The notes: generated from the letters alone by a model not told the origin. 64,000 nucleotides of DNA from Vibrio pomeroyi (GCF_024347595.1 NZ_AP025507.1:248001-312000); one strand, 5' to 3'. Shown: positions 34,029 through 43,781, counted from the stretch's first letter. Numbers and translations: made by a program.

Positions 34029-34070
34029 CTGAGGTTACTTGTTAACTTGTACTATTAACGAATAAACACC

Positions 34071-35012
34071 TTAAGGATACTCACCCTCAACTTCTACAGG
34101 TGCTTTTACTTGGTAGTGGCAAGGCTGTAGGCCAAGCAACTTAGGCAGAGTGATACCAACTGAAACGGAAGACCACGTACCGCTAACAATGCCGACAACC
34201 AATGCAATTGCGAATCCTTGCAGTGCCGCGCCACCAAGCAACCAAAGCGCCGATACAGTGATTAGCGTAGTGCCTGACGTCACCATGGTGCGCGAGAAAG
34301 TCGCTTTCACCGATTCGTTAAGCAAGTTATCAGTGTCACCGTTAGGGTTGCCACGCAGCATCTCACGCACACGGTCGGCGATGATGATTGAGTCATTGAG
34401 TGAGTAACCCAAAATCGCTAACACCGCCGCTAATACCGTTAGGTTGAACTCGAACTGAGTAAAGGCGAACAAGCCCAAAATAAGCGTCACGTCATAGATG
34501 ATCGCAGCAAGTGCACCCAATGCTAAGCGCCATTCAAATCGTACACTCAGGTACAGCATGATCATTAGGAAACACACCAATACCGCCAAGCCACCTTGGT
34601 CAACCATGTCTTGACCGACTTGAGGGCCAACCACACTGCTGTTAAGCACTTGCACTTGGTCGCTCACCGATGACAAAACATCCACTAGATTAGGCTGTGG
34701 TGCATCCGTCAATTGGCTGTAACGCAGTGTCCAGCGGTCTTGCTCTGCCATACCAACAACTTGCACGTCTTGTTGGAAAGCGGCATCCAGTTTTGTTTTT
34801 AAATCGTCTTTGGTTACTTGGTCAGAAAGCTGAACTTCGGCAACCACACCGCCAGTAAAGTCCAAGCCCCAGTTAAAACCTTTTACTGCCACCAGCATTA
34901 CAGAGCTCATGAACAGCACGATAGAAATCACAGACATCACCTTACGAAGACGAGTCATATTGCTGTCTGAAATATAGCGGTCTGAATTAGTCACTTTTGT
35001 TGAAGTTCTCAT
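34071..35012 (-). CDS. secF: protein translocase subunit SecF (SecDF2 type)
   Basis: 313-residue inner-membrane partner of SecD that drives late steps of Sec export using an ion gradient. Seen are the first membrane helix with FNWGLDFTGGVV, then VGPQVGQDMVDQG, and a five-helix RND-type domain with LGYSLNDSIIIADRVRE (about 205-221). It lies two bases downstream of secD. In Vibrio alginolyticus the vemP-linked SecDF2 copy is induced when the other, sodium-driven SecDF fails; the same arrangement is seen here. Confidence 0.95.
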   Translation of the reverse strand: MRTSTKVTNSDRYISDSNMTRLRKVMSVISIVLFMSSVMLVAVKGFNWGLDFTGGVVAEVQLSDQVTKDDLKTKLDAAFQQDVQVVGMAEQDRWTLRYSQLTDAPQPNLVDVLSSVSDQVQVLNSSVVGPQVGQDMVDQGGLAVLVCFLMIMLYLSVRFEWRLALGALAAIIYDVTLILGLFAFTQFEFNLTVLAAVLAILGYSLNDSIIIADRVREMLRGNPNGDTDNLLNESVKATFSRTMVTSGTTLITVSALWLLGGAALQGFAIALVVGIVSGTWSSVSVGITLPKLLGLQPCHYQVKAPVEVEGEYP

Positions 35013-35014
35013 GC

Positions 35015-36808
35015 TTAAATCCTTACATCGTGGCGTTGGTCACGCCCCCAAGCCAAATTGATGATCGCGCGTGACGCAAAAATACCTGTAAACATGCTGG
35101 TTAGAAGACCCAAACCTAGGGTCAGTGCAAACCCTTGAATCGGTCCATTACCAATGGTGTACAGAGCCACGGCAACAATCATGGTAGTGACGTTGGCATC
35201 GAAGATTGAAGAGAACGCGCTATCAAAGCCACGGTCGATGGCACTCGCAAAGCTGCGACCTTCTTTCATTTTGTCTCGAATACGTTCGAAGATAAGTACG
35301 TTGGTATCGACCGCCATACCGACAGTTAATACCAAGCCCGCAATACCTGGCAGGGTTAATACCGCACCCGGGAGCATCGCAATCAAACCGAATAGTGTGG
35401 TCATGTTGACGACCAATGCAGCGTTCGCAACCCAACCAAGGCGGCGATACCATAGCGCCATAAACGTGAGAGTTAGACCAAGGCCAAGTGCCAAAGCAGC
35501 AAAGCCGTTAGTGACGTTTTCAGCACCCAGAGATGGGCCAATGGTACGCTCTTCAATGATGGTCACTGGCGCAGTCAATGAACCCGCACGAAGCAATAGA
35601 GCCAGTTCTTGTGCTTCAGCCATGCTGCCTGCACCTGTGATTCTAAAGCGGCTACCCAATTGAGATTGGATGTTCGCCACACTGATCACTTCACTGGTTT
35701 TCTCGCTGTTACCGGCTCTGTCACGGCTGTACTCGCTGTACACCGTTGCCATTGGCTTGCCGATGTTATGACGAGAGAACTCAGACATTTTCTTACCGCC
35801 CGCCGAATCCAGCGTGATGTTTACTTCTGCGCTGCCCATCTCACCAATGCCGCTACGAGCATCGATAATATGTTCGCCGCTCAGTACCGCTTTGCGAGCA
35901 ACAACGACACGGTTGCCATCTGTATCTTTTAGCGTTTGAGTATTGCGCGTTGCGTTATCGTAAACAGAGTAGAACGCCAATGATGCCGTTGCACCAATCA
36001 CGTCTTTCGCTGCTGCTGGATCTTGTACACCCGGAAGTTCGATACGAATACGGCTTTCACCTTGGCGTTGAATTGAAGCCTCTGTGATACCCAGCTCTTC
36101 AATACGACTGCGCATGATTTGCAGGTTTTGTTGAACCGTTAGGTTGCGTAGCGTTCTTTGTTCATCTTCAGATTGCGTTAGAGTCAGCTTTTTGTCTGAG
36201 CTATCACGTAGCCATTGCGGGAACTCTTCACGGATCAGCTTTTGTGCTTTCTCGAAATCCGCGTCAGTGCGGAAATTGAATTCCACTTGGTTGTTCACCA
36301 CTTTACCGCGGGCATAACGCACTTCGCTGGTGATCTCATCGACCATAGCTTGCGCTTGTGCGTGGTAAACCGGCTCCATATCCACTTCTAATAAGAACTG
36401 CACACCACCACGTAAATCAAGGCCTAGCTGAATCGGTGCGAAGCCCATATCAGTCAACCATTTTGGTGCTGCTGGCTCCATCGCGAGAGCTACAGTTGCG
36501 TTGTCTAATAGGCGCTCATTAAGCACTTCTTTGGCTTTCGCTTGTTGCTCGGCATCTTCTAAGATAACCACTAAACGTTTGTCTTTTTGAAAGGCTGATT
36601 TGGCTTGGATGCCTTCGCTCGCAAGGTATTGAGTTACCTGAGTAGCGTCGATAGTTTGCTCAGAACGATTACTGATTTGAACCGAAGCGTTCTCGCCATA
36701 CCAAGAAGGTAGAGCACTTAGAACCATGATGATGATGGTGGCGATAAGCACCACGTATTTCCACTTTGCGTAGTGGTTGATTTGTTTTCTTGGAATGCGC
36801 TTTTTCAC
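35015..36808 (-). CDS. secD: protein translocase subunit SecD (SecDF2 type)
   Basis: About 597 residues with one N-terminal helix, a large periplasmic P1 domain and a C-terminal RND membrane domain (LRAGSLTAPVTIIEERTIGPSLG, VDTNVLIFERIRDKMKEG). GTG 36808 is preferred as start: AAGAG at 36818-36822 lies nine bases before it, whereas it is too close to TTG 36814. This ribosome site can pair with the end of vemP, so translation is expected to depend on VemP stalling. secF follows by two bases. Confidence 0.93.
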   Translation of the reverse strand: MKKRIPRKQINHYAKWKYVVLIATIIIMVLSALPSWYGENASVQISNRSEQTIDATQVTQYLASEGIQAKSAFQKDKRLVVILEDAEQQAKAKEVLNERLLDNATVALAMEPAAPKWLTDMGFAPIQLGLDLRGGVQFLLEVDMEPVYHAQAQAMVDEITSEVRYARGKVVNNQVEFNFRTDADFEKAQKLIREEFPQWLRDSSDKKLTLTQSEDEQRTLRNLTVQQNLQIMRSRIEELGITEASIQRQGESRIRIELPGVQDPAAAKDVIGATASLAFYSVYDNATRNTQTLKDTDGNRVVVARKAVLSGEHIIDARSGIGEMGSAEVNITLDSAGGKKMSEFSRHNIGKPMATVYSEYSRDRAGNSEKTSEVISVANIQSQLGSRFRITGAGSMAEAQELALLLRAGSLTAPVTIIEERTIGPSLGAENVTNGFAALALGLGLTLTFMALWYRRLGWVANAALVVNMTTLFGLIAMLPGAVLTLPGIAGLVLTVGMAVDTNVLIFERIRDKMKEGRSFASAIDRGFDSAFSSIFDANVTTMIVAVALYTIGNGPIQGFALTLGLGLLTSMFTGIFASRAIINLAWGRDQRHDVRI

Positions 36809-36810
36809 AG

Positions 36811-37002
36811 TCAAGATCTCTTATTTGAACTAATGTTTTGCGAACACGAGCGACCACTAGCGGCAACCAGAACAAGCTAATTGAACGATAGTGAGGCTAA
36901 AATTATGTGTCGCTATATCTGATTAACTGGCGGATTCAACGGGCACAAATGACCATCGAAACGACCAATTTGGGGTCAAACGATTAGCTAAGAAGATCTC
37001 GA
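36811..37002 (-). promoter_or_regulatory. RNA helix joining the vemP 3' end to the secD ribosome site
   Basis: On the transcript TCGAGATCT-T-CTTA (36989-37002, within the vemP 3' end) can pair with TAAG-AGATCTTGA (36811-36823), with one bulged T and one G-U pair. The second arm contains the secD ribosome-binding AAGAG. A ribosome stalled near the vemP end would break the helix. This matches the known V. alginolyticus mechanism in principle; the pairing itself is my reading. Confidence 0.7.
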
Positions 37003-37508
37003 AAGTGGGAATATTGTATGTTGCCCTCTTTCCACCCAGAGAGCCGGGAAGATGGAGAACTCACAATACTGGTCCAGTGCTGTTTTTGATCCAACAGAGG
37101 TGTGTTGACCAACAGAGAGGCCAGCAAAGAAGGAGGAGAAAAATCGATAAGCAGATGATAAGAAGGCTCTAGATCGGCCCCGCTTTCTTGCTCATTGGTT
37201 AATATACGTCGGTAAGTGGTCGCTTGAAGGCTCGATTCAGTATCGTGGTAGTTAGAACTGTCGCCAACGGACGCGGCACCCAACTGAACTTTATCGCACT
37301 CTAAATAGGCTGATGGATCATCAACCGCGGCTTGCTTACATTGTTTTTCCGCAGAAGACTGTTTGTTTGCGAAGGATTGCTGTTGAGCTGAGTCGATTTG
37401 AAACGGCTTAGAAGGAAACGAATAGCCGTTAGAATTCACTAAGCCAAAGCTCAGTAAAAACAACATTAAGACTAATCGGGTACCCAGTTTAAGCAATCTA
37501 ATATCCAA
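36984..37508 (-). CDS. vemP: VemP-like export-monitoring arrest peptide
   Basis: Secreted regulatory nascent chain that stalls its own ribosome until pulled by the Sec machinery, controlling secDF2. The product is up to 174 residues: signal sequence (LVLMLFLLSFGLVNS, about 12-27), a Ser/Gln-rich periplasmic part, and the C-terminal RLSGWKEGNIQY. The known arrest region of V. alginolyticus VemP includes R-I-x-G-W-K-E-x-N and Y, so R155, G158, W159, K160, E161, N163 and Y166 are kept while the last residues differ (SHFRDLLS). Starts are non-ATG: TTG 37508, or TTG 37496 with GGA seven bases upstream. Confidence 0.85.
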   Translation of the reverse strand: MDIRLLKLGTRLVLMLFLLSFGLVNSNGYSFPSKPFQIDSAQQQSFANKQSSAEKQCKQAAVDDPSAYLECDKVQLGAASVGDSSNYHDTESSLQATTYRRILTNEQESGADLEPSYHLLIDFSPPSLLASLLVNTPLLDQKQHWTSIVSSPSSRLSGWKEGNIQYSHFRDLLS

Positions 37509-37619
37509 ACAACATTCTCGTAGATCGTCAATCTACAATACAAATGAAACGCTGTCTTGATTTAAAACATTTTTTTAGAAAATGATACGATGCAACCGAT
37601 TAAGCGCCGTCTTTCTAAA

Positions 37620-37653
37620 GAAAAGAAAAAGCCAAGCAACAAGGCTTGGCTTT
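37620..37653 (-). terminator. terminator of the first M16 peptidase gene
   Basis: AAAGCCAAGC pairs with GCTTGGCTTT around AACAAG; on the minus strand it is followed by TTTTTCTTTTC. Confidence 0.85.
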
Positions 37654-37684
37654 AAATAATGTAGGAATTAAGCAATTGTAATTA

Positions 37685-40459
37685 TTAAAGTTTAGGACGC
37701 ATAATGTTCTTAACTTTACGGCTATTGTCACCAAAAATGCGTTGAACTAACACATTCATATCTTCCGCAGTAATCGACCTCGCAACACCCTCAACTTGCG
37801 ACAAAGCTTCGATGTCGTAACCATGAAGTAGATAACGAGACACATACCACGCTTGGTCAATAGAGCTCATCTCAAGAGGCGTGAAGTCAGCTTCAAACTG
37901 TTTCACAACCGCTCGCATTTCTTCCTCAGAGACACCTTGTAGAAGGTCTGCAATCACCTTATCGATCGCCACTTCCACTTCATCAACGTTTTCAGGCGCT
38001 ATCATCGCACCGATGACCCACTCATGACTCAGCTCGCCGTCTGCAGACGCTGAATACGTATAAGGCGAGTAATCCAAGCTCAACTCTTCACGAATATAAG
38101 TATCTAAACGAGTCGCCAACAGGCGTTCTAGCAAGCTTTCCGTGAAGATATCTTTTGCCGTTGCTCCTTGACCGGCTTCGGTTGCTGGCTCTGAGATGAC
38201 TCGTAAGACGTACTCTGCGCTGTTCACATTGTTGATGGCGAGATCAATGCGTGATTCTGATGGCTGCTTGTAAGCCACCTTAAAGTCCGGCACAGCCGCT
38301 TGTTCCAATGGAATCGAAGCTAGATATTTCTGAACTAAAGGCTTCAACACACTAGGGTCGATGTCACCCACGACCACCAATTGGTTATGTCTCATTTGAC
38401 CAAACAACTGCTGATGAAGATTAGCGATGTCTTCCACAGAAACCGCTTCAACACGCTCTTTATCAACAAACAGGTGACCACTGTCCTGACCATAGATGTT
38501 CTGGTTGATTGCTCGTTCAAACTGACCAACAGGACTGTCTAAGAAAGATTCTTGCCCCTGTGCAAACTCCTGCTTCACCGCGTCTAATTGCTCAGGGTTA
38601 ATTTTAGGAGCCATGATGAAGGTATAAAGCGCAGAAAACGTGTCTTCAAGGCCGTCTTTAGTGATATTAAATTCAATACCATGACGAGTGTTGCCAATGA
38701 AGGAATCAGCACGAATATTTTCACGATCCAAGTACGCTAAAAGCTCAGAACCCGTAAATTCACCAACACCGCTTCGAGCGAAAGTGGGTAACGCAACCTC
38801 GACCGCTGGGTATAAGTTTGGATCCAAAGCGGCTTTTCCGCCGAGGCTCATGTACATCACACCAACATCATCACCTGCCACATAATCACGCAGGTACCAC
38901 ATGTCGATGCCATTGCTTAACGTCCACTTTTGGATGTATGGGTCGACAGACATTTGTTCCGCAAGCACAACCTCGCCCTGCGAACTTGGTACAGCAAAAG
39001 CACTCGCTGTCGCAATCGCGAGCGGCTGTATTCCCGTTTCGCTGTAAGTCGCTTTTAAACTATCTAGCGAGTCGATGATCGCAGCTCTGTCTTCAGAATC
39101 ATCCAATCCGATAACAAGGAAGTAATCATCAGAAAGCAGGTCTTTGATGTTGTCGTTAATCGCCTCAAGGTTTAGGTTCGCAATGAAGGTTTCTAAACTA
39201 GCTTGATAGTCTTTCTGAGATTGGACGATTCGATCAGTCACAAGCGCACTGGCTTTGTAGTTCGCGTGATCAACGCTGTCCATTTTGTCCCAGTCATGCT
39301 CGATGTTATCCAGTAAGTCTTGGTAGTAGTGCTGCTCGCCAACGATATCCGTTTTCGACACGCCAAAGTCACGCAGTGATGCCAATGTAGAAAGCAACTC
39401 TTGTTGGATAACTTCGCGGCCTCCTGCTGGGAAGCCAACACTGATTGAAGAATAATTCAGAGAACCCATTCGATAGTTATCGGACGCTACCCATTGCGTC
39501 GGCAGCGCTGCATCATTGAATACTGCTTCGAGTCGCTGTTGAATGATTTGTTGTGCGGTTTCATCTAACCAACGTTGATGCTGTTGAGCATGAGTTTCAA
39601 CTCTATCTAAACCGCGGTTGAACGTCAGAGTGATGCTCGGTGCTTCTCTTCCTGCGTATTCAACATAATCACCTTCATTGAACGAGGTCATTTTCTGCTT
39701 TTCTGGTCTCGGGGTGTCGCCACGCTCCCAGCTTGAAAACTTCTCTTCAATCAATGGAATCAAGGTTTTGATGTCTACATCACCTGAAATCACTAACTCG
39801 GCGATTTGAGGTTGATACCAAGTTTGGTAGAAGTCAGATAAGCCTTGCGGCGTTGCCTCTACAACCGATGTTTTCGAGCCCAATGCATCTTGAGATTCAT
39901 ACGGACCGCCTTCAATCAAGTGGTCATAAAATACCTCTCCGAATGACTTGTCATCAAGACGAGCCATGCGAAACTCACCCAGAATCACGCCTTTCTCTTT
40001 TTCAACTTCTGAGCTTGCGATGTCTAGGCCATCACCCACATCACGCATCCACGTCAAGGCAGACTGCAACTCGATGTTATCGGGCAAATCTAACTGGTAT
40101 ACCGTCTCTTCATAAGAGGTGTAGGCGTTAATATCCGCACCAAAGCTAGAACCGGCATCTTCAAACAGACGGATTACATCGTTTTGAGAGAAGTTTTTAC
40201 TGCCATTGAATGCCATGTGCTCGACAAAGTGAGCATAACCTTCCTGTTGAGAAGTCTCTTGAATCGAACCCGCGTGCACGACTAAACGTACAGAAACAGA
40301 CTCTTCATGATCAGGATAAACATGATAGGTAAGACCGTTCTCTAGCTGACCTGACTTCCATGCTGGATCCGGTTGGATTAAGCTTTCGGTAGTTTTTGAT
40401 GTTGAGCTACAGCCAACCAAAGTTAGGCATAATGCCGTCGCTAAATAATATGTTTTCAT
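37685..40459 (-). CDS. M16 family zinc metallopeptidase lipoprotein (copy 1)
   Basis: 924 residues, anchored to the envelope by a lipoprotein signal (ALCLTLVGC, lipid on C17). The inverted zinc motif of pitrilysin and insulinase proteases is HFVEH at 77-81, and EKGVILGEF gives the third ligand. The chain has two halves: the N-terminal half is catalytic (about 30-470), and the C-terminal half (from VDPYIQKWTLSNG) is a partner without the zinc motif. It is the paralogue of the gene at 40844. Peptide substrate unknown. Clustering with the LytTR system is in the same orientation. Confidence 0.9.
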   Translation of the reverse strand: MKTYYLATALCLTLVGCSSTSKTTESLIQPDPAWKSGQLENGLTYHVYPDHEESVSVRLVVHAGSIQETSQQEGYAHFVEHMAFNGSKNFSQNDVIRLFEDAGSSFGADINAYTSYEETVYQLDLPDNIELQSALTWMRDVGDGLDIASSEVEKEKGVILGEFRMARLDDKSFGEVFYDHLIEGGPYESQDALGSKTSVVEATPQGLSDFYQTWYQPQIAELVISGDVDIKTLIPLIEEKFSSWERGDTPRPEKQKMTSFNEGDYVEYAGREAPSITLTFNRGLDRVETHAQQHQRWLDETAQQIIQQRLEAVFNDAALPTQWVASDNYRMGSLNYSSISVGFPAGGREVIQQELLSTLASLRDFGVSKTDIVGEQHYYQDLLDNIEHDWDKMDSVDHANYKASALVTDRIVQSQKDYQASLETFIANLNLEAINDNIKDLLSDDYFLVIGLDDSEDRAAIIDSLDSLKATYSETGIQPLAIATASAFAVPSSQGEVVLAEQMSVDPYIQKWTLSNGIDMWYLRDYVAGDDVGVMYMSLGGKAALDPNLYPAVEVALPTFARSGVGEFTGSELLAYLDRENIRADSFIGNTRHGIEFNITKDGLEDTFSALYTFIMAPKINPEQLDAVKQEFAQGQESFLDSPVGQFERAINQNIYGQDSGHLFVDKERVEAVSVEDIANLHQQLFGQMRHNQLVVVGDIDPSVLKPLVQKYLASIPLEQAAVPDFKVAYKQPSESRIDLAINNVNSAEYVLRVISEPATEAGQGATAKDIFTESLLERLLATRLDTYIREELSLDYSPYTYSASADGELSHEWVIGAMIAPENVDEVEVAIDKVIADLLQGVSEEEMRAVVKQFEADFTPLEMSSIDQAWYVSRYLLHGYDIEALSQVEGVARSITAEDMNVLVQRIFGDNSRKVKNIMRPKL

Positions 40460-40672
40460 AACAACCTCTTAATGTCATTCATCGACAATATACAGATTGA
40501 GTTAACGATTATTATTTAATATTTAACCCGATGAATATCTTTGTGATCTCGATCTTTATTTTATAAATCACCATGCGATATGTAAGATTGCTTATATTCA
40601 CTTGAAATAGCACTTTAATAAGAGCTTATGAAATCCATTTAAACACGCTTGCTACATACTTTAAGTGAGCCT

Positions 40673-40717
40673 CTACATACCTTTAAACAGGGCTTGCGAG
40701 GCGCGGCCGCTGAGTGG
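40673..40717 (-). pseudogene. relic of a LytTR regulator 3' end
   Basis: On the minus strand these 14 codons and stop read [14 protein letters not shown], nearly the end of the LytTR regulator at 43782 ([14 protein letters not shown]). The shared codons differ mostly at silent positions. It lies between the two M16 genes, in the same relative place as the complete regulator lies before copy 2, so it marks the edge of an ancient duplication of regulator plus peptidase gene. Confidence 0.7.
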
Positions 40718-40746
40718 TTCTACCAAACCTCGTAAAGATTCAGCAC

Positions 40747-40779
40747 AATAAAAAAGCCAAATGCTTGAACATTTGGCTT
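40747..40779 (-). terminator. terminator of the second M16 peptidase gene
   Basis: A 10-base stem AAGCCAAATG/CATTTGGCTT with loop CTTGAA is followed on the minus strand by a T-run. Confidence 0.85.
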
Positions 40780-40843
40780 GGAAGTGAATCCATATATAAA
40801 GAGTAGAAGTGGCTTTCAAGAAAAACCACTCACCTAACTAGAC

Positions 40844-43606
40844 CTAACCTTGTGGGCTTAACAAATTCTTCAACTGATAGCTGTTATCACCAAAAATTTC
40901 TTTCGCATACTCTGTCATGTCTTGACTAGAAATGGAGTCTGCCGTCCCCTGCAGGTCGAACAACGCCTCAAAACCATAATCATGAATCAGATAACGAGAA
41001 ATAAACCAAGCTTGTTCAGTAGGCTTATGTTTAAGTGGAGTAAGGTCCGCAACAAGCTGCTTAGCGGCCGTTCGAGTCTCATCTTCAGAAATCCCTTTTG
41101 CCGCTTCAGCAATGACCTTATCAATCGCTTGTTCAATTTTTTCTGAGTTTTCTGGAGCCGTTAAAGAGCCGATTAACCAGTCATAACTCGGCTCACTGTC
41201 TTGTGCGACCGAGTACACATAAGGCGCATAATCCAAACCTAACTCTTCACGAACATAAGCTGTTAGACGGCTCGACAACACGCGCTGAAGCATATCGTCC
41301 ATAAACACATCTTTTGCGGTTTTATCGCGAGCTTGCTGGGAAATCACACGCAATAAATACTGACTGCTGTCTTCATTATTGACGGATATATCCATTCGTT
41401 TTTTCGAATCAGGACTATAAGCCACCTGATAATCAGGAGACACAGCGGCTTCTAATGGCAATGAAGCAACGTATTGACGCACAAGCGGCTTAATTTCAGC
41501 TGGATTAATATCAGCAACAATAACCAATGTGTTGTCTCTTAACTTTTGGAAGAGTTGGTGATGCACGTCTAATATATCTTGCGACGTGACAGCCTTAATA
41601 TCTTCACTTTCAAGCATCATGTGACGGCTGCTTGTTTGATAGCTATTGCGATTAACCATCTGAATAAACTGGCCAACTGGAGTTTCTAAATATGCTGTAC
41701 GGTCTTGAGCAAATTCAGACTTCACAGCCTCAAGCTGATCACTGTCTATTTTAGGTTCAGTTACAATGGTGTGCAGCGCAGCTAGACCTTCTGCAAGCGT
41801 CTTTTTCTTGGCACTTATTTCTAAGCCATGATGAGTAAAGTTGATGAAGGGGTAGATTTCAATGTCTTCGCGTCTCAAGTGAGCGGTTAACTCCGAACCA
41901 CTAAATTTACCAACACCACTACGAACCGAAGCGGGCAGCGCAATCTCTACAGCAGGAAACAGCGAAGGATCCAGCGCCGCTTTTCCGCCCTCACTGGCAT
42001 AGTAAACCCCAACACTATTACCAGCCTCGGAGTTACGGAGATACAAAACTTCAATGCCGTTGCTTAATGTCCACTGCTTCAAATTAGGATCGTCACTCAC
42101 CTGAACTTGTTTTACAATTTCGCCTTGAGACGCAGGCACACTAAACGCGGAGCTTGCAGTAACGAGCAATGGTCTGTTACCTGTCTTTTTATAGGCTTTT
42201 CTGACATCTTTTAGCTCGTTATTCATTGCCTGCAAGTCTTCTTTAGACGATAAACCTAATCCCAAAATATAAGGGCTAGAAAGTAAATCATCTAAATTAT
42301 CATTTACGGCTTCCAGATCAGTACCCGCAAGAAACTCTTTCAAACTCGACTTATAATCAAGCTGTGATTGAACCATCTGGTTAATCACCAGTGCCGTCGA
42401 CTTACCGTCAGCATGAGCCACTGCGTTCATTCTCTCCCAGTTAGACTTAATGTCATCAAGGTTCGCTTGGTATTGCTGTATCACACTCGTAAACTCATAT
42501 TCGCTCACACCATGATCACGCAATGAGGCGAGAGTAGAAATAAACTGCTGCTGACTTTGCTCTCGACTATCGACAGGAAAACCAACCGTAGTAATGGAAT
42601 ACCTTTGGTACTCTAAGAAATAGGGAGTCGAAGCAACCCATTGCACTGGCAACGCAGCGTCAACAAAATCTGAATTCAACCTTTGTTGGATAAGTTGCTG
42701 AGCAATATCATCTAACCAAAGCTGATGTTGTTGCTCATGGCTCCGTGTCACTCTTAGCCCACGATCAATCACTATTCCGATGCTCGGTGGCTCGACCCCA
42801 GATCCATACGCCACAAAATCTTGAGTATTGTAATCTGCTGATGTGTTCTTCACGGGAACCGGTGTTGTGCCTCTTTGCCAGTCAGAGAAGGTTTCTTCAA
42901 TCAAAGGGATCACTTCTGCCAGTGTGATATCACCAGAGACAATCACCTCGGTTAACTGAGGTTGATACCAGGTTTGGTAATAGTTTTTTAATTCTTCAAC
43001 ATTCGCATTAGAAACAGATTCTTTATTACCAATGGGATCGTTAGTTTGGTAATTAGTGCCTTCAATCATATGATCGTAGAACTTAAATGAGAGCGGTTTA
43101 TCTTCAACGCGTGTGTGTCGAAATTCCCCTAATATCACACCTTTCTCTTTTTCGATTTCATCTTCAGACAGCAGTAAACCATCGCCAATATCTCTAAACC
43201 AAGCCAACGCTTTATCTAGATTCTTGTTATCGGGCAGATCTAACTTATAGAGGGTTTCTTGATAAGAGGTATAAGCATTTAAGTCGGCGCCAAAGCTAGC
43301 ACCAGATTGCTCAAACAACTCTACTACATCATTCCCTGAAAAATTTTTGCTGCCATTAAACGCCATATGCTCAACAAAATGGGCATAACCTTTTTGCTGT
43401 TCGCTCTCTTGGAAAGAGCCGGCATGCACAAGTAGGCGTACCGATACAGGTTGTTCTCGGTCAGGGTAAACGTGGTAGGTTAACCCGTTATCTAATTCAC
43501 CGGTGACCCAATATGGGTCGGATTTCAATAACGTTTGTTGCTGAGGAGTAGAACTGCAACCTAGCAATGTGGAGCTCAATACGACGACTAAATAGTATGC
43601 TTTCAT
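40844..43606 (-). CDS. M16 family zinc metallopeptidase lipoprotein (copy 2)
   Basis: 920 residues from ATG 43606 (KAYYLVVVLSSTLLGC); a longer frame to 43669 adds 21 residues before the lipoprotein signal and is rejected. It has HFVEH and EKGVILGEF like copy 1 and is similar along its whole length, so the two arose by duplication. The C-terminal half starts near DDPNLKQWTLSNG. Codons have drifted widely, so the duplication is old. Substrate unknown; position next to the LytTR system suggests control by it. Confidence 0.9.
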   Translation of the reverse strand: MKAYYLVVVLSSTLLGCSSTPQQQTLLKSDPYWVTGELDNGLTYHVYPDREQPVSVRLLVHAGSFQESEQQKGYAHFVEHMAFNGSKNFSGNDVVELFEQSGASFGADLNAYTSYQETLYKLDLPDNKNLDKALAWFRDIGDGLLLSEDEIEKEKGVILGEFRHTRVEDKPLSFKFYDHMIEGTNYQTNDPIGNKESVSNANVEELKNYYQTWYQPQLTEVIVSGDITLAEVIPLIEETFSDWQRGTTPVPVKNTSADYNTQDFVAYGSGVEPPSIGIVIDRGLRVTRSHEQQHQLWLDDIAQQLIQQRLNSDFVDAALPVQWVASTPYFLEYQRYSITTVGFPVDSREQSQQQFISTLASLRDHGVSEYEFTSVIQQYQANLDDIKSNWERMNAVAHADGKSTALVINQMVQSQLDYKSSLKEFLAGTDLEAVNDNLDDLLSSPYILGLGLSSKEDLQAMNNELKDVRKAYKKTGNRPLLVTASSAFSVPASQGEIVKQVQVSDDPNLKQWTLSNGIEVLYLRNSEAGNSVGVYYASEGGKAALDPSLFPAVEIALPASVRSGVGKFSGSELTAHLRREDIEIYPFINFTHHGLEISAKKKTLAEGLAALHTIVTEPKIDSDQLEAVKSEFAQDRTAYLETPVGQFIQMVNRNSYQTSSRHMMLESEDIKAVTSQDILDVHHQLFQKLRDNTLVIVADINPAEIKPLVRQYVASLPLEAAVSPDYQVAYSPDSKKRMDISVNNEDSSQYLLRVISQQARDKTAKDVFMDDMLQRVLSSRLTAYVREELGLDYAPYVYSVAQDSEPSYDWLIGSLTAPENSEKIEQAIDKVIAEAAKGISEDETRTAAKQLVADLTPLKHKPTEQAWFISRYLIHDYGFEALFDLQGTADSISSQDMTEYAKEIFGDNSYQLKNLLSPQG

Positions 43607-43781
43607 AACGATCTCTTTGAAGGGCTTTGCTCCAATATATCCGATCGCCAAAGTGTAATAATTCGCCATTAAATCAAACGACTAAAATTTTAGAGCCACT
43701 CGATAGAAGTATGAAAGTGTTTGATTTATAAATTACATGCATCAATTATAAAGCCAATATGTCGCGCCTTTTGTTCGTTCG

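Noticed and set aside
35154..35663. Plus-strand frame of 169 codons inside secD
   Set aside because: Antisense shadow of a membrane-protein gene, no start signals.
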